Below are positions 9,882 to 18,896 of a stretch of DNA of 64,000 bases, piece after piece (position 1 is the stretch's first letter; each line of letters starts with the position of its first letter). This DNA comes from Bifidobacterium breve (GTDB lineage: Bacteria > Actinomycetota > Thermoleophilia > Solirubrobacterales > Solirubrobacteraceae): contig CAMDBT010000003.1 of NCBI GenBank assembly GCA_945889475.1, positions 1 through 64,000 of the forward strand. Direction: 5' to 3'. The notes beneath the pieces are model-generated. The model was not told the DNA's origin. It saw nothing but the letters and a program-made list of their open reading frames with translations, and searched no databases. The position numbers were made by a program, and so were the translations under genes.

Positions 9882-10871
9882 GTGAACGGTGCTGAAAAGC
9901 TTGGGCGCAGAACGGACGCCACGATCGAGGCCGAGGGCCTTGAGCGGGTCTACCCCGGAGGGTTACGCGCAGTCGACGGGGTTGACTTAGCGGTCGAGGC
10001 TGGCGAGATCTACGGCTTCCTCGGGCCGAACGGAGCTGGAAAATCGACGACGGTAAGGATTCTCACGACCTTGCTGCGCCCTACCGCTGGCCACGCGCGT
10101 GTCGCCGGCTATGACGTCGTAAAGCAGGCCTCTCAGGTCCGTCGCTCGATTGGGGTCGCGCTGCAAGAGGCGGCGCTTGATCCGCTGATGACAGGGCGTG
10201 AGCTACTGCAGCTCCAAGGCGCTCTCCACGGCCTGCGGCGCGCGGAGTCGAGGTCGCGCGCAGAGCAGCTACTAGAGCGGGTCGATCTCGTCGATGCCGC
10301 CGATCGGCTGCTCAACACCTACTCCGGAGGCATGAGGCGGCGGCTGGACCTCGCGATGGCGCTGGTTCACCGACCGAGCGTGCTCTTCCTTGACGAGCCA
10401 ACGACAGGGCTTGACCCCGTAAGCCGTTCCTCGCTTTGGGGCGAGCTGCGTAGCCTCAACGATGAAGGAACGACGATTTTCTTGACGACGCAGTACCTCG
10501 AAGAAGCTGAGCAGCTAGCGGACCGTGTCGGCATTATCGACCACGGGAAGATCGTCGCCGAAGGGACACCGCAAGAGCTTGGGAGGCTGGTCGGCGACCC
10601 CGGCCTTTATGTGAAACTGATCGATCCCTCCCAGAGTGACCGCGCGCGCGAACTGCTAGCCGTGCACGGGTCGGTCAGCGACCGCGGCGAAGGCTGCCTG
10701 TCGCTTCGTACCGTGCTCGGCGCTAGAGCGATCGCACCGATCGTCCGCACCCTCGACGAGGCGCAGATCGAAGTCGACGCGGTTGAGGTGGAGGAGCCAA
10801 CACTCGACGACGTCTTCCTCGCCGTCACCGGCCACCGCGCCGAGGAGCCGGGCGAGGACGGATCGCCGTGA
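9882..10871 (+). CDS. ABC transporter ATP-binding protein (DrrA-like)
   Basis: FLGPNGAGKSTTVRILTTLLRPTAG, YSGGMRRRLDLAMALV, LFLDEPTTGLDP. Confidence 0.95.
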   Translation: MNGAEKLGRRTDATIEAEGLERVYPGGLRAVDGVDLAVEAGEIYGFLGPNGAGKSTTVRILTTLLRPTAGHARVAGYDVVKQASQVRRSIGVALQEAALDPLMTGRELLQLQGALHGLRRAESRSRAEQLLERVDLVDAADRLLNTYSGGMRRRLDLAMALVHRPSVLFLDEPTTGLDPVSRSSLWGELRSLNDEGTTIFLTTQYLEEAEQLADRVGIIDHGKIVAEGTPQELGRLVGDPGLYVKLIDPSQSDRARELLAVHGSVSDRGEGCLSLRTVLGARAIAPIVRTLDEAQIEVDAVEVEEPTLDDVFLAVTGHRAEEPGEDGSP

Positions 10872-11668
10872 GTACCGTTGCACTTGAGCGTGACGTAGCG
10901 ACGCAAGGGCGTGTGATCGTCGCGCTAACCGAGCGCGCGCTGCGCGTGCAGATGCGTCGCGCGCAGTTCTTGCTGCCGTCGTTTCTGCTGCCGCTGCTAC
11001 TGCTCGCCGTAATTGCCAGCGGCACGTCGGCCGCGCAGCAGCTGCCAGGCTTCCCGTCGACCGGGTCCTACGTCGGTTTCGTCGTGTCTGGGACGATCAT
11101 GCAAGGAACGCTGCTGGCTGGCCTGATGGCAGGGATTGCGATTGCTTCAGACATCGAGGGGGGCTTCTTCGACCGGCTGCTCTCGGCCCCAGTCAATCGC
11201 GCCAGCATCGTCCTCGGGCGAGTGCTCGGAACGGCGGTGATCGGCATCGCCCAGGCGGTTCTATTCCTGTCGGTAGCACTGGCCTTCGGAGCCGACTTTC
11301 CAGGTGGCATAGTCGGTGTCGCATTGGCGATCCTGCTTGCGGCGCTAAGCGCGTCGGCGGCGGCCGGTCTCGGTGCGGCGATCGCGCTACGGACCGGCTC
11401 GCTGTCGCTGATGCAGAATCTTTTCCCATTCGTTTTCGTGCTGCTGTTCATTGCGCCAGCGTTTTTCCCGCGCGAGCTGCTCAGCCCCGTGCTGGAGACG
11501 ATCTCGGTGGTCAATCCGCTCAGCTATGTCGTCGAAGGGATGCGCGGCGCGCTATTCGACAGCAGTGCGCTGGGCAGTGTCGCGCTTGGCTTTGCCGCCG
11601 CGGCCGGCTCAGTGCTTCTAACTTGCGCGCTCGCCGTCTGGGCGATGCGCGCGAGGGTGCGCTCGTGA
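10868..11668 (+). CDS. ABC-2 type transporter permease
   Basis: Overlaps ATPase gene; ABC-2 permease pattern NPLSYVVEGMRG. Confidence 0.92.
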   Translation: MSTVALERDVATQGRVIVALTERALRVQMRRAQFLLPSFLLPLLLLAVIASGTSAAQQLPGFPSTGSYVGFVVSGTIMQGTLLAGLMAGIAIASDIEGGFFDRLLSAPVNRASIVLGRVLGTAVIGIAQAVLFLSVALAFGADFPGGIVGVALAILLAALSASAAAGLGAAIALRTGSLSLMQNLFPFVFVLLFIAPAFFPRELLSPVLETISVVNPLSYVVEGMRGALFDSSALGSVALGFAAAAGSVLLTCALAVWAMRARVRS

Positions 11669-12453
11669 GTACCAGCGGCCTGGCGTACACGGGCGGCGTC
11701 GGCTTCGCGCTTTGGCGCAGATCGCTGCTCGAACTGGCGCGTGTCCGGGGCGGTCTGCTGCCGACAACGCTCGCACCGTTGATCTTTCTGCTCGGCAGCC
11801 TCGGCCAGTTTGGCCGGCTCGACCAGCTCGTTGGCTTCCCGACAACCTCTTACATCGCCTGGCTCGTGCCGCTCTCTTGCCTTCAGGCGGCAGGGTTCGC
11901 GGGCGGCGCGACCGGCGCCAACTTGGCCCGCGACATTGAGGCCGGTTGGTTCGATCGGCTGCTCAGCTCGCCGGCGCCACGGCCGCTGCTGATCCTTGGG
12001 CCGGTGATGGCTGCTGTAACCCGTTGCCTAGTGCCGGTGACGGTGATTCTGGCCGCCGGATTAGTGCTTGGACCGGGTCTGACAGGTGGCCTGTTCGGGA
12101 TCGCGATGCTCTACCTAGCTGCTGTCTCGTTCAGCATTGTCGCCTCGCTGTGGGGGATAACGCTCGCGCTGCGGGCACGCAGTCAGCAGGTAGGCCCGCT
12201 GATCCAAAACGGGGTCTTCGTTGCCGTTTTTCTTTCAACTGCGTACACGCCGCTGCCATTTCTAAAAGGTTGGCTCGCTGTCGCCGCTCCCTACAACCCG
12301 GTCACCTACGTGCTCCAGATGGGGCGTCAAGCAACGGTCTCGGGCATTGAGCCGAGCTGGGCGCACACCTGGCCGGGGCTGCTGGCGCTCGCGGGGATGG
12401 TTGCTCTCTTTGGACTGCTCGCGCTGCGCCAGCTTCGCCGAGTAGATCGCTAG
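11665..12453 (+). CDS. ABC-2 type transporter permease
   Basis: GTG at 11665 overlaps upstream TGA; six TM segments, NPVTYVLQMGR. Confidence 0.9.
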   Translation: MSTSGLAYTGGVGFALWRRSLLELARVRGGLLPTTLAPLIFLLGSLGQFGRLDQLVGFPTTSYIAWLVPLSCLQAAGFAGGATGANLARDIEAGWFDRLLSSPAPRPLLILGPVMAAVTRCLVPVTVILAAGLVLGPGLTGGLFGIAMLYLAAVSFSIVASLWGITLALRARSQQVGPLIQNGVFVAVFLSTAYTPLPFLKGWLAVAAPYNPVTYVLQMGRQATVSGIEPSWAHTWPGLLALAGMVALFGLLALRQLRRVDR

Positions 12454-12478
12454 CCCATCGCGCAAGTAGGGTTAGCCG

Positions 12479-13363
12479 GTGCCGCTCGACCGGACCACTC
12501 TGCTGACTGCGGTGCCAAATGTTTCCAATGGCCGCGAACGTGTGGCGCTCGCTGCAGTCGGCGCTGCCTTCGAGCGGAGCGGGGCTGCCCAGCTGCTGGC
12601 TGAGCCGCACAGCGACCCTGACCACGGCCGCACCGTCTTCACGCTGGCCGCCGAACCCGGGCAGATGGCTGCGGCACTGGTTGCCGGTGCGCGCGAAGCG
12701 CTCGAGCGCTTCGATCTTGGCAATCATGGCGGCTCGCATCCGAACGTTGGCGTCGTTGATGTCGTGCCGCTGGTCTATCTCGACCCTGAGCGGCGCGCAG
12801 CGGCGATCGCTGAAGCGCTCGCAACCGCGCGCCTTCTGGCCACCGAACTGGAGCTGCCGATCTTCCTCTATGGCGAGTTGGCTGCTGGCCGAACGCGGGC
12901 TGAGCTTCGCCGAGGCGGCATTGCCGAACTGACGGCTCGGATTCAAGACGGCGAGCTTGATCCCGATTTCGGCCCCAGCGAGGTTGACCCAACGAAGGGC
13001 GTCACCCTAGTCGCCGCACGGCCGCCGCTGGTCGCTTTCAACCTCGAACTCGCGCCGCCAGCGACGCTCGCAGACGCGAAGGCGATCGCGACCGAGATTC
13101 GCGAGGGCGGTGAGGCCGGACTGCCGGGGCTCAGAGCAATAGGGCTGGAGCTGTCGGCCCACGGCGCCGTGGCGCAGGTTTCGATGAACATTGAGGATCA
13201 CACTGCGCTACGGCTCGCGGAGGTTGTCGCTGCTGTCAGCGCGCGCGCGGAAGTGAGCGAAGCGGAGTTGGTTGGGCTCGCGCCGCGCGCCGCGTTCGAT
13301 GGCTGGCCCGAGCAGCTTCGCTGCCGCAACCGGGCGACGCTCGAGGACGCTCTAGGCTTCTAA
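12479..13363 (+). CDS. glutamate formimidoyltransferase-like protein
   Basis: VPNVSNGRE...DPDHGRTVFTLAAEP...LGNHGGSHPNVGVVDVVPLV typical of the formiminotransferase N-domain. Confidence 0.9.
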   Translation: MPLDRTTLLTAVPNVSNGRERVALAAVGAAFERSGAAQLLAEPHSDPDHGRTVFTLAAEPGQMAAALVAGAREALERFDLGNHGGSHPNVGVVDVVPLVYLDPERRAAAIAEALATARLLATELELPIFLYGELAAGRTRAELRRGGIAELTARIQDGELDPDFGPSEVDPTKGVTLVAARPPLVAFNLELAPPATLADAKAIATEIREGGEAGLPGLRAIGLELSAHGAVAQVSMNIEDHTALRLAEVVAAVSARAEVSEAELVGLAPRAAFDGWPEQLRCRNRATLEDALGF

Positions 13364-13368
13364 CCGAT

Positions 13369-13758
13369 ATGGCCCAAGCGAAGAAGAAGCGCAGCTCCAA
13401 GCACCGCGGCAATGCAGCAGGCGTGGTCGAGACGCGCGGGCGTACGGGACGGCCACTGAACGAGCGCGAGCAGAGCAAGAACAAAGCTGCGAGTAGCTCG
13501 AAGCGCGCCGCCCCGCGCGGCCCGGGCGGCAGGCCGGTTCGCCCGCCAAGCTGGCGCAGCGCTGCGACCCGCTCGGTGGTGGCCGTGGTGATCTTCGTCG
13601 CCGTCCTCTCCTTGCTTCTGAAGGTGCCAATCAACGAGACGATGCCGGTCGCCGGATTGATGCTCGTGTTTTACGTTCCGCTCAGCTACTACACCGACCG
13701 CTGGCTTTATCGCCGGCGGCTCGCCAAGGACGCCGCGGCACGAAAAGGCAAGCGCTGA
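13369..13758 (+). CDS. small membrane protein with very basic N-terminal region
   Basis: 129 aa; KKKRSSKHRG... then two TM segments; between two confident genes in the same orientation. Confidence 0.75.
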   Translation: MAQAKKKRSSKHRGNAAGVVETRGRTGRPLNEREQSKNKAASSSKRAAPRGPGGRPVRPPSWRSAATRSVVAVVIFVAVLSLLLKVPINETMPVAGLMLVFYVPLSYYTDRWLYRRRLAKDAAARKGKR

Positions 13759-13762
13759 GCGC

Positions 13763-14428
13763 ATGGAGGTACAGGTTCTAACGGTCGGGCCGGTACAGGA
13801 GAACTGTTATCTGCTTCGCAGCGGTCCCGACGAGACGGCGGCACTGCTGATCGATCCCGGCGAAGAGGCGCCGCGGATCCTTGAGGCGATCGAGGCGCTC
13901 GGTGTTGAGCTCGAAGCAATTCTGCTGACGCACACCCACTTCGACCACATCGGTGCCGTCGCGCCGATCGCCCGCGTTACCGGCGCGCCTGTCTACTGCC
14001 CGGAGCTTGAAAGCCACGTCCTAGCCGACATCATGACCTACGTTCCGTACGAGGGAATTGGTCCGTATGAAAGCTGGCAGGCCGAACAACTTGTTGGTGG
14101 CGGCGAGCGGCTCGAGCTAGCCGGTTTCGAGATCGAGGTCTTCTTCACCCCTGGGCACAGCCCGGGCCACGTCACCTACGCCTTCTGCGACCCGGACGAC
14201 AGCGACGGCGGCTATGTAATTGCTAGCGGCGACGTACTCTTTCAAGGCTCGATTGGGCGGACAGATTTGCCCGGCGCGGACCATGCTGAGCTGATCCGTT
14301 CGATCGCGATGTTGGTCGATTCTTTCGCCGCCGAGACGACCGTGTTGCCGGGCCACATGGGGATCACGACGCTCGGCCAGGAACGCTCCACGAACCCCTT
14401 CCTGCAGGATCTGCCGAGCGTCTCGTGA
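13763..14428 (+). CDS. MBL-fold hydrolase (hydroxyacylglutathione hydrolase-like)
   Basis: LTHTHFDHIG, TPGHSPGHV, SGDVLFQGSIGRTDLPG. Confidence 0.93.
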   Translation: MEVQVLTVGPVQENCYLLRSGPDETAALLIDPGEEAPRILEAIEALGVELEAILLTHTHFDHIGAVAPIARVTGAPVYCPELESHVLADIMTYVPYEGIGPYESWQAEQLVGGGERLELAGFEIEVFFTPGHSPGHVTYAFCDPDDSDGGYVIASGDVLFQGSIGRTDLPGADHAELIRSIAMLVDSFAAETTVLPGHMGITTLGQERSTNPFLQDLPSVS

Positions 14429-15684
14429 GCGATCCGCTGCAGGCGCCGCGAGGTACCTTCGACATCCTTCCCGAGCAGGCACCGCTTCGGCTGGCGGTTG
14501 AAAAGGTGACGCGCTCTGTGCTCGAGAGCGCAGGCTACGAGCGGATCGAAACACCGACTTTCGAACCAACGGAACTATTTACCCGCAGCGTCGGTGAAGC
14601 AACCGACATCGTCCAAAAGGAGATGTACAGCTTCGTCGATGGTGGCGAACGCTCGCTCACCCTCCGCCCCGAAGTGACGGCGCCGATAGTGCGCGCCTAC
14701 CTCCAGCACGGCATGCACAAGCTTCCCCAGCCGGTCAAGCTGTGGTACCTCTCGAGCTGCTTCCGTTACGAACGTGCGCAGAAAGGTCGCTACCGCCAGT
14801 TTTGGCAGATCGGCGCCGAGGCGATCGGATCCGACGATCCTGCCGTTGACGCGGAGTCGATCACGCTGCTGGCAGAGATCCTCGAACAGCTCGGCGTTCA
14901 AGGGCTTCAGCTTCGGATCGGCAGCCTTGGCGGGGCGGCCGCGCGGGAACGTTACCGCGAACTGTTGAAGGCCCACCTGCGTGCGAATGAGGATCGACTT
15001 GCCGAGGACGTCAAGGCGCGGATCGAGCTGAACCCACTGCGAGCTTTCGATTCGGCCGACGAATCAACCCGCGCGGTGATGGCGACCGCCCCGGTTCTGC
15101 TCGACCACCTCGACGAGGAGGATCTCGATCACTTCGCTGAGCTTCGCTCACTGCTGGATTCGATCGAGCTGGGCTACGTGATCGACCCCGCGCTCGTCCG
15201 CGGACTCGACTACTACGCGCGCACCGTCTTTGAGTTCAGCTCCGCGGCGCTCGGCGCCCAGAGCGGAGTCGGTGGTGGCGGGCGCTATGACGGCCTCGCC
15301 GAGCAGATCGATGGACCACCGACGCCGGGCGTCGGCTGGGCGGCGGGGATCGAACGGATTCTGCTTGCTGCCGAAGGGTTGCCTCAGCCTGAGCCGCTGA
15401 CGGTGTTGTTCGTCGCTCTTGCCGATAGTGGCGCTCGTACGCGCAGCGCCGCCTTCGCGCTCAGCACGGCCGCACGCCGCGCAGGTGTGCCAAGCCGAAT
15501 CGAACTTGCTGGCCGCTCGATAAAAGGGCAGCTCAAACACGCCGACAGGCTGAAGACTCGGTTTGTCGCAGTCGTATCGGGCGAAGGCGTTGAGCTGAAG
15601 GACTTCGAAACTGGCGAGACGAGCGCATTCGAAGACGGCGACGGAGCGCTGGCGGCCGTGCTACGCGGCCGGGGGATTGCTTGA
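14425..15684 (+). CDS. hisS: histidine--tRNA ligase
   Basis: APRGTFDILPEQA, RPEVTAPIVRAYL, FWQIGAEAIG, GLDYYARTVFEF, GGGGRYDGL. Confidence 0.97.
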   Translation: MSDPLQAPRGTFDILPEQAPLRLAVEKVTRSVLESAGYERIETPTFEPTELFTRSVGEATDIVQKEMYSFVDGGERSLTLRPEVTAPIVRAYLQHGMHKLPQPVKLWYLSSCFRYERAQKGRYRQFWQIGAEAIGSDDPAVDAESITLLAEILEQLGVQGLQLRIGSLGGAAARERYRELLKAHLRANEDRLAEDVKARIELNPLRAFDSADESTRAVMATAPVLLDHLDEEDLDHFAELRSLLDSIELGYVIDPALVRGLDYYARTVFEFSSAALGAQSGVGGGGRYDGLAEQIDGPPTPGVGWAAGIERILLAAEGLPQPEPLTVLFVALADSGARTRSAAFALSTAARRAGVPSRIELAGRSIKGQLKHADRLKTRFVAVVSGEGVELKDFETGETSAFEDGDGALAAVLRGRGIA

Positions 15685-17456
15685 TGCAACCGCCGCAGGC
15701 CAATCGTTACCGCGACAGCTGGTGCGGCGAGCTGGGCTCCGACGATGTTGGCCGCCAAGTTCGCGTAGCAGGGTGGGTTCGCCGTCGCCGCGACCACGGT
15801 GGCTTGATCTTCATCGACCTCCGCGATCGCTCGGGCATCGTGCAGATCGTTTTCCACCCTGAGCGCGGCGACGAACTTTTCGCGCTCGCTGAGCAGCTCC
15901 GTCCCGAGCATGTGATCACGGTCAGCGGGGAGCTACTGGCGCGCAGCGCCGAGAACGTGAACTCCGAAATGGCGACCGGCGCGGTTGAGCTTACCGTCGC
16001 CGACGCTGAGGCGCTCGCCTCGAGCCAGACACCGCCGTTCGCGATCGACGAGGACGGCCCGGTTGATGAGATGACGAGGCTGCGTTACCGCTGGCTCGAC
16101 CTGCGCCGCGACTCCATGCAGAAGACGATGATCACAAGGGCGCTGATCACACAGACGCTGCGCGAGCAGCTCGTAGCACGCGACTTCCTCGAGATCGAGA
16201 CGCCGATCTTGACCAGATCAACGCCCGAAGGAGCGCGCGACTTCCTCGTCCCAAGCCGGATCAACACTGGAGCCTGGTACGCGCTACCGCAATCACCGCA
16301 GCTCTTCAAGCAGCTCCTGATGATGGCCGGATACGAGCGCTACTTCCAGATCGCGCGCTGCTTCCGTGACGAGGATCTGCGCGCCGATCGCCAGCCGGAG
16401 TTCACGCAGCTTGACATCGAGATGGCGTTCGTCGACGAGGATCAGGTGATCGAAGTCAGCGAGGCGGCGATCACGGCGGTCTTTGCGCAAACCGGTTTCG
16501 AAACCGCGCCAGCACCGTGGCCGCGGATCGGCTACGACGAGGCGATGCTCCGTTACGGCAGCGATCGGCCCGACCTACGCTTCGGTCTCGAGATCAAGGA
16601 TGTCAGCGAGCAGTTGCGCGGCAGCGAGTTCAAGGTCTTCGAATCGGTGCTCAGCGGCGGCGGCGCCGTACGCGCGCTGAACGCCGGTCGGCGCGAGATG
16701 TCGCGCTCCGAGCTCGACAGCCTCAACGAAGTCGTGCAGGTCCACGGCGCCAAGGCGGTTGCACCGATAACGGTCGGCGACGGCGGTTGGACCGGCAACC
16801 TCGCAAAGTTCTTCTCGGCGCAGCAGATCGCGGCTGTCAACGAGGAACTCGGCGCCACTGACGGTGACCTGCTCTGCTTCGTCGCCGACAGCGAGAACGT
16901 CGCCGCGGTCGCAATCGGCGCTCTTCGCCTCAACCTCGGAGCCCGCTTTGACCTCATTCCTGAAGGCCACTGTGCCTGCTGGGTCGTTGACTTCCCGATG
17001 TTTGAGGCCGACGAAGAGAGCGGCGGCCTAACAGCGCTCCATCACCCGTTCACAGCGCCGCAGGGCGATCTGGACGACCCTGAATCGCTGCGCTCCCGCG
17101 CCTACGACCTAGTCGTTGACGGGATCGAGCTAGGCGGCGGTTCGATCCGCATCAACAGTCCCGATCTTCAGAGCCGTGTATTCGACGCCATCGGCCTGGA
17201 TGGTGAAGAGGCGCAGGCGCGCTTCGGCTTTCTGCTCGAGGCACTCGAATACGGTGCCCCGCCCCACGGCGGGATCGCCTTCGGCCTTGATCGGATCGCG
17301 GCGCTGGTCTGCGGCCACGATTCGATTCGTGACGTAATAGCGTTCCCGAAGACGGCCACCGGGGCCGATCCGTTGACCGGTGCTCCGGCAGCGGCCGACG
17401 AGCGCCAGCTGCGCGATTTGGGAATCAAACCGCACGTGCCTCCTGCCGTCGGCTAA
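15681..17456 (+). CDS. aspS: aspartate--tRNA ligase
   Basis: RDSWCGEL...GWVRRRRDHGGLIFIDLRDRSGIVQIVF, RYRWLDLRRD, ARDFLVPSR, GLDRIAALV; bacterial-type GAD insertion present. Confidence 0.97.
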   Translation: MMQPPQANRYRDSWCGELGSDDVGRQVRVAGWVRRRRDHGGLIFIDLRDRSGIVQIVFHPERGDELFALAEQLRPEHVITVSGELLARSAENVNSEMATGAVELTVADAEALASSQTPPFAIDEDGPVDEMTRLRYRWLDLRRDSMQKTMITRALITQTLREQLVARDFLEIETPILTRSTPEGARDFLVPSRINTGAWYALPQSPQLFKQLLMMAGYERYFQIARCFRDEDLRADRQPEFTQLDIEMAFVDEDQVIEVSEAAITAVFAQTGFETAPAPWPRIGYDEAMLRYGSDRPDLRFGLEIKDVSEQLRGSEFKVFESVLSGGGAVRALNAGRREMSRSELDSLNEVVQVHGAKAVAPITVGDGGWTGNLAKFFSAQQIAAVNEELGATDGDLLCFVADSENVAAVAIGALRLNLGARFDLIPEGHCACWVVDFPMFEADEESGGLTALHHPFTAPQGDLDDPESLRSRAYDLVVDGIELGGGSIRINSPDLQSRVFDAIGLDGEEAQARFGFLLEALEYGAPPHGGIAFGLDRIAALVCGHDSIRDVIAFPKTATGADPLTGAPAAADERQLRDLGIKPHVPPAVG

Positions 17457-17486
17457 ACGCGCGCTGGGCGCCTAGACTGGGCGTCA

Positions 17487-18896
17487 GTGGCTGACGAGCG
17501 TTTTGAGGATCACCTGCGCCATCCGCGTGGGCAGGGCGACGTGCCAAGCGGCGCGCACTGCGGCGTCGCCGGGGGCGCGGCCTGCGGTGATCTGGTGCGG
17601 ATCGCGATTCGCGTTGAGGGCGACCACGTAGCAGAGGCCAGCTTCGCCGCATCCGGCTGCGGCGCCGCGAGTGCCGCAGCTAGCGCGGCGATCGAGCTGG
17701 TAACTGGAGCTGCGGTGTTGGAGGCGGCCAAGATCGGCACGCGAACCGTCGACGAACAGCTCGGCGGGCTCAGCGCGGGCAAGATTCACGCCGCCGAGTT
17801 GGCCGCCGACGCGTTGGCGCGTGCGCTGGGAGGAGCTGTCGCAGCTGACGCGCAGCTGCGGTTGGCCCCGGGCCGAGTCCTCGTTGCGATGAGTGGAGGC
17901 GTTGATAGCGCTGTCGCGGCTCAGCTCTGCGCTGAGGCGTCCGACGAGCCTCCGGTCGCGGTGACGCTCGAGCTCTGGCGCGATCAGCAAAACGACGCTG
18001 ATGGAAGCTGCTGCTCGGCGAGCGCGGTCCAACGAGCCCGCTCGCTCGCCCACAGCCTCGGGCTCGCTCACCTGACGCTCGATCTGCGCGAGGCCTTCCG
18101 TGCCGGGGTCGTCGAGCCATGGATAGCCGGGCACGCAGCCGGAAAGACGCCGAACCCGTGTGTGCGCTGCAACGGTGCCGTTCGGCTCGACGCGATGCTT
18201 GAACTGGCCGCTCGTGTCGGAGCGGCGGAGCTAGCGACCGGCCACTACGCGCGCGTTGGCGACGATGGCCTGCTGCGGGCCGCCGCTGATGCCGCCAAGG
18301 ATCAGTCCTACATGCTCGCGGCGCTGGCTCCCGAATCTCTTGCGCGGATGCGTTTCCCGCTCGGCGAGATGACGAAACCGCAGGTGCGCCAACTGGCAGC
18401 CGACGCCGATCTTGCTGTTGCACAGACCCCCGATTCGCAGGATCTTTGCTTTCTCGCCGGAACCGCGAGCGGCGCCTTCCTAGCCAGGCACGGAGGAATC
18501 GGCGAGCGCCCGGGGCCGATCCTCGACCTTAGCGGCACGAAAGTCGGCAGCCACCGCGGCGCTCATGGCTTCACCGTCGGTCAGCGACGTGGCCTTGAGA
18601 TTGGCGGTGTCGCTGAGCCGCTTTACGTAGCGGCAACCGACGCCGAAGCCAACACGGTCACCGTCGGGACGCGCGATCAGCTCCATCGCAGCGAGGTCGC
18701 GTTGACCGATCTGAAGCTCTACCGCCCGGCCGAGAGCGTCGATCAGGCGAGGCTTCGCTCGCACGCACCGGCGCTCGAATGTCGGCTCAACGGAGAGGTG
18801 CTGGAGCTGAAGAAGGGCGCATGGGCTCCAGCTCCGGGGCAGACTGCGGTGCTGTTGAGTGGCGATCGCGTCGTCGGATGCGCCACAATCGCCTGA
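17487..18896 (+). CDS. mnmA: IscU/NifU-like scaffold domain fused to tRNA 2-thiouridylase MnmA
   Basis: N-term HLRHPRGQG...GGAACGDLVRI...ASGCGAASAAASA...KIHAAELAADAL (IscU-like) followed by SGGVDSAVAAQL, NPCVRCNGAVR, TGHYARV, KDQSYMLAAL, DSQDLCFL (MnmA). Confidence 0.93.
   Translation: MADERFEDHLRHPRGQGDVPSGAHCGVAGGAACGDLVRIAIRVEGDHVAEASFAASGCGAASAAASAAIELVTGAAVLEAAKIGTRTVDEQLGGLSAGKIHAAELAADALARALGGAVAADAQLRLAPGRVLVAMSGGVDSAVAAQLCAEASDEPPVAVTLELWRDQQNDADGSCCSASAVQRARSLAHSLGLAHLTLDLREAFRAGVVEPWIAGHAAGKTPNPCVRCNGAVRLDAMLELAARVGAAELATGHYARVGDDGLLRAAADAAKDQSYMLAALAPESLARMRFPLGEMTKPQVRQLAADADLAVAQTPDSQDLCFLAGTASGAFLARHGGIGERPGPILDLSGTKVGSHRGAHGFTVGQRRGLEIGGVAEPLYVAATDAEANTVTVGTRDQLHRSEVALTDLKLYRPAESVDQARLRSHAPALECRLNGEVLELKKGAWAPAPGQTAVLLSGDRVVGCATIA

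Noticed and set aside
9265-12453. HPP protein plus ABC exporter as an antibiotic-resistance/biosynthesis locus
   Set aside because: Only a DrrAB-like exporter is present with no biosynthetic genes nearby; ordinary transporter is the simpler reading
14400-14460. T-box leader or attenuator before aminoacyl-tRNA synthetases (hisS, alaS, thrS, pheS, gltX)
   Set aside because: Synthetase starts are overlapping with upstream genes or appear leaderless, so no leader exists to hold a T-box
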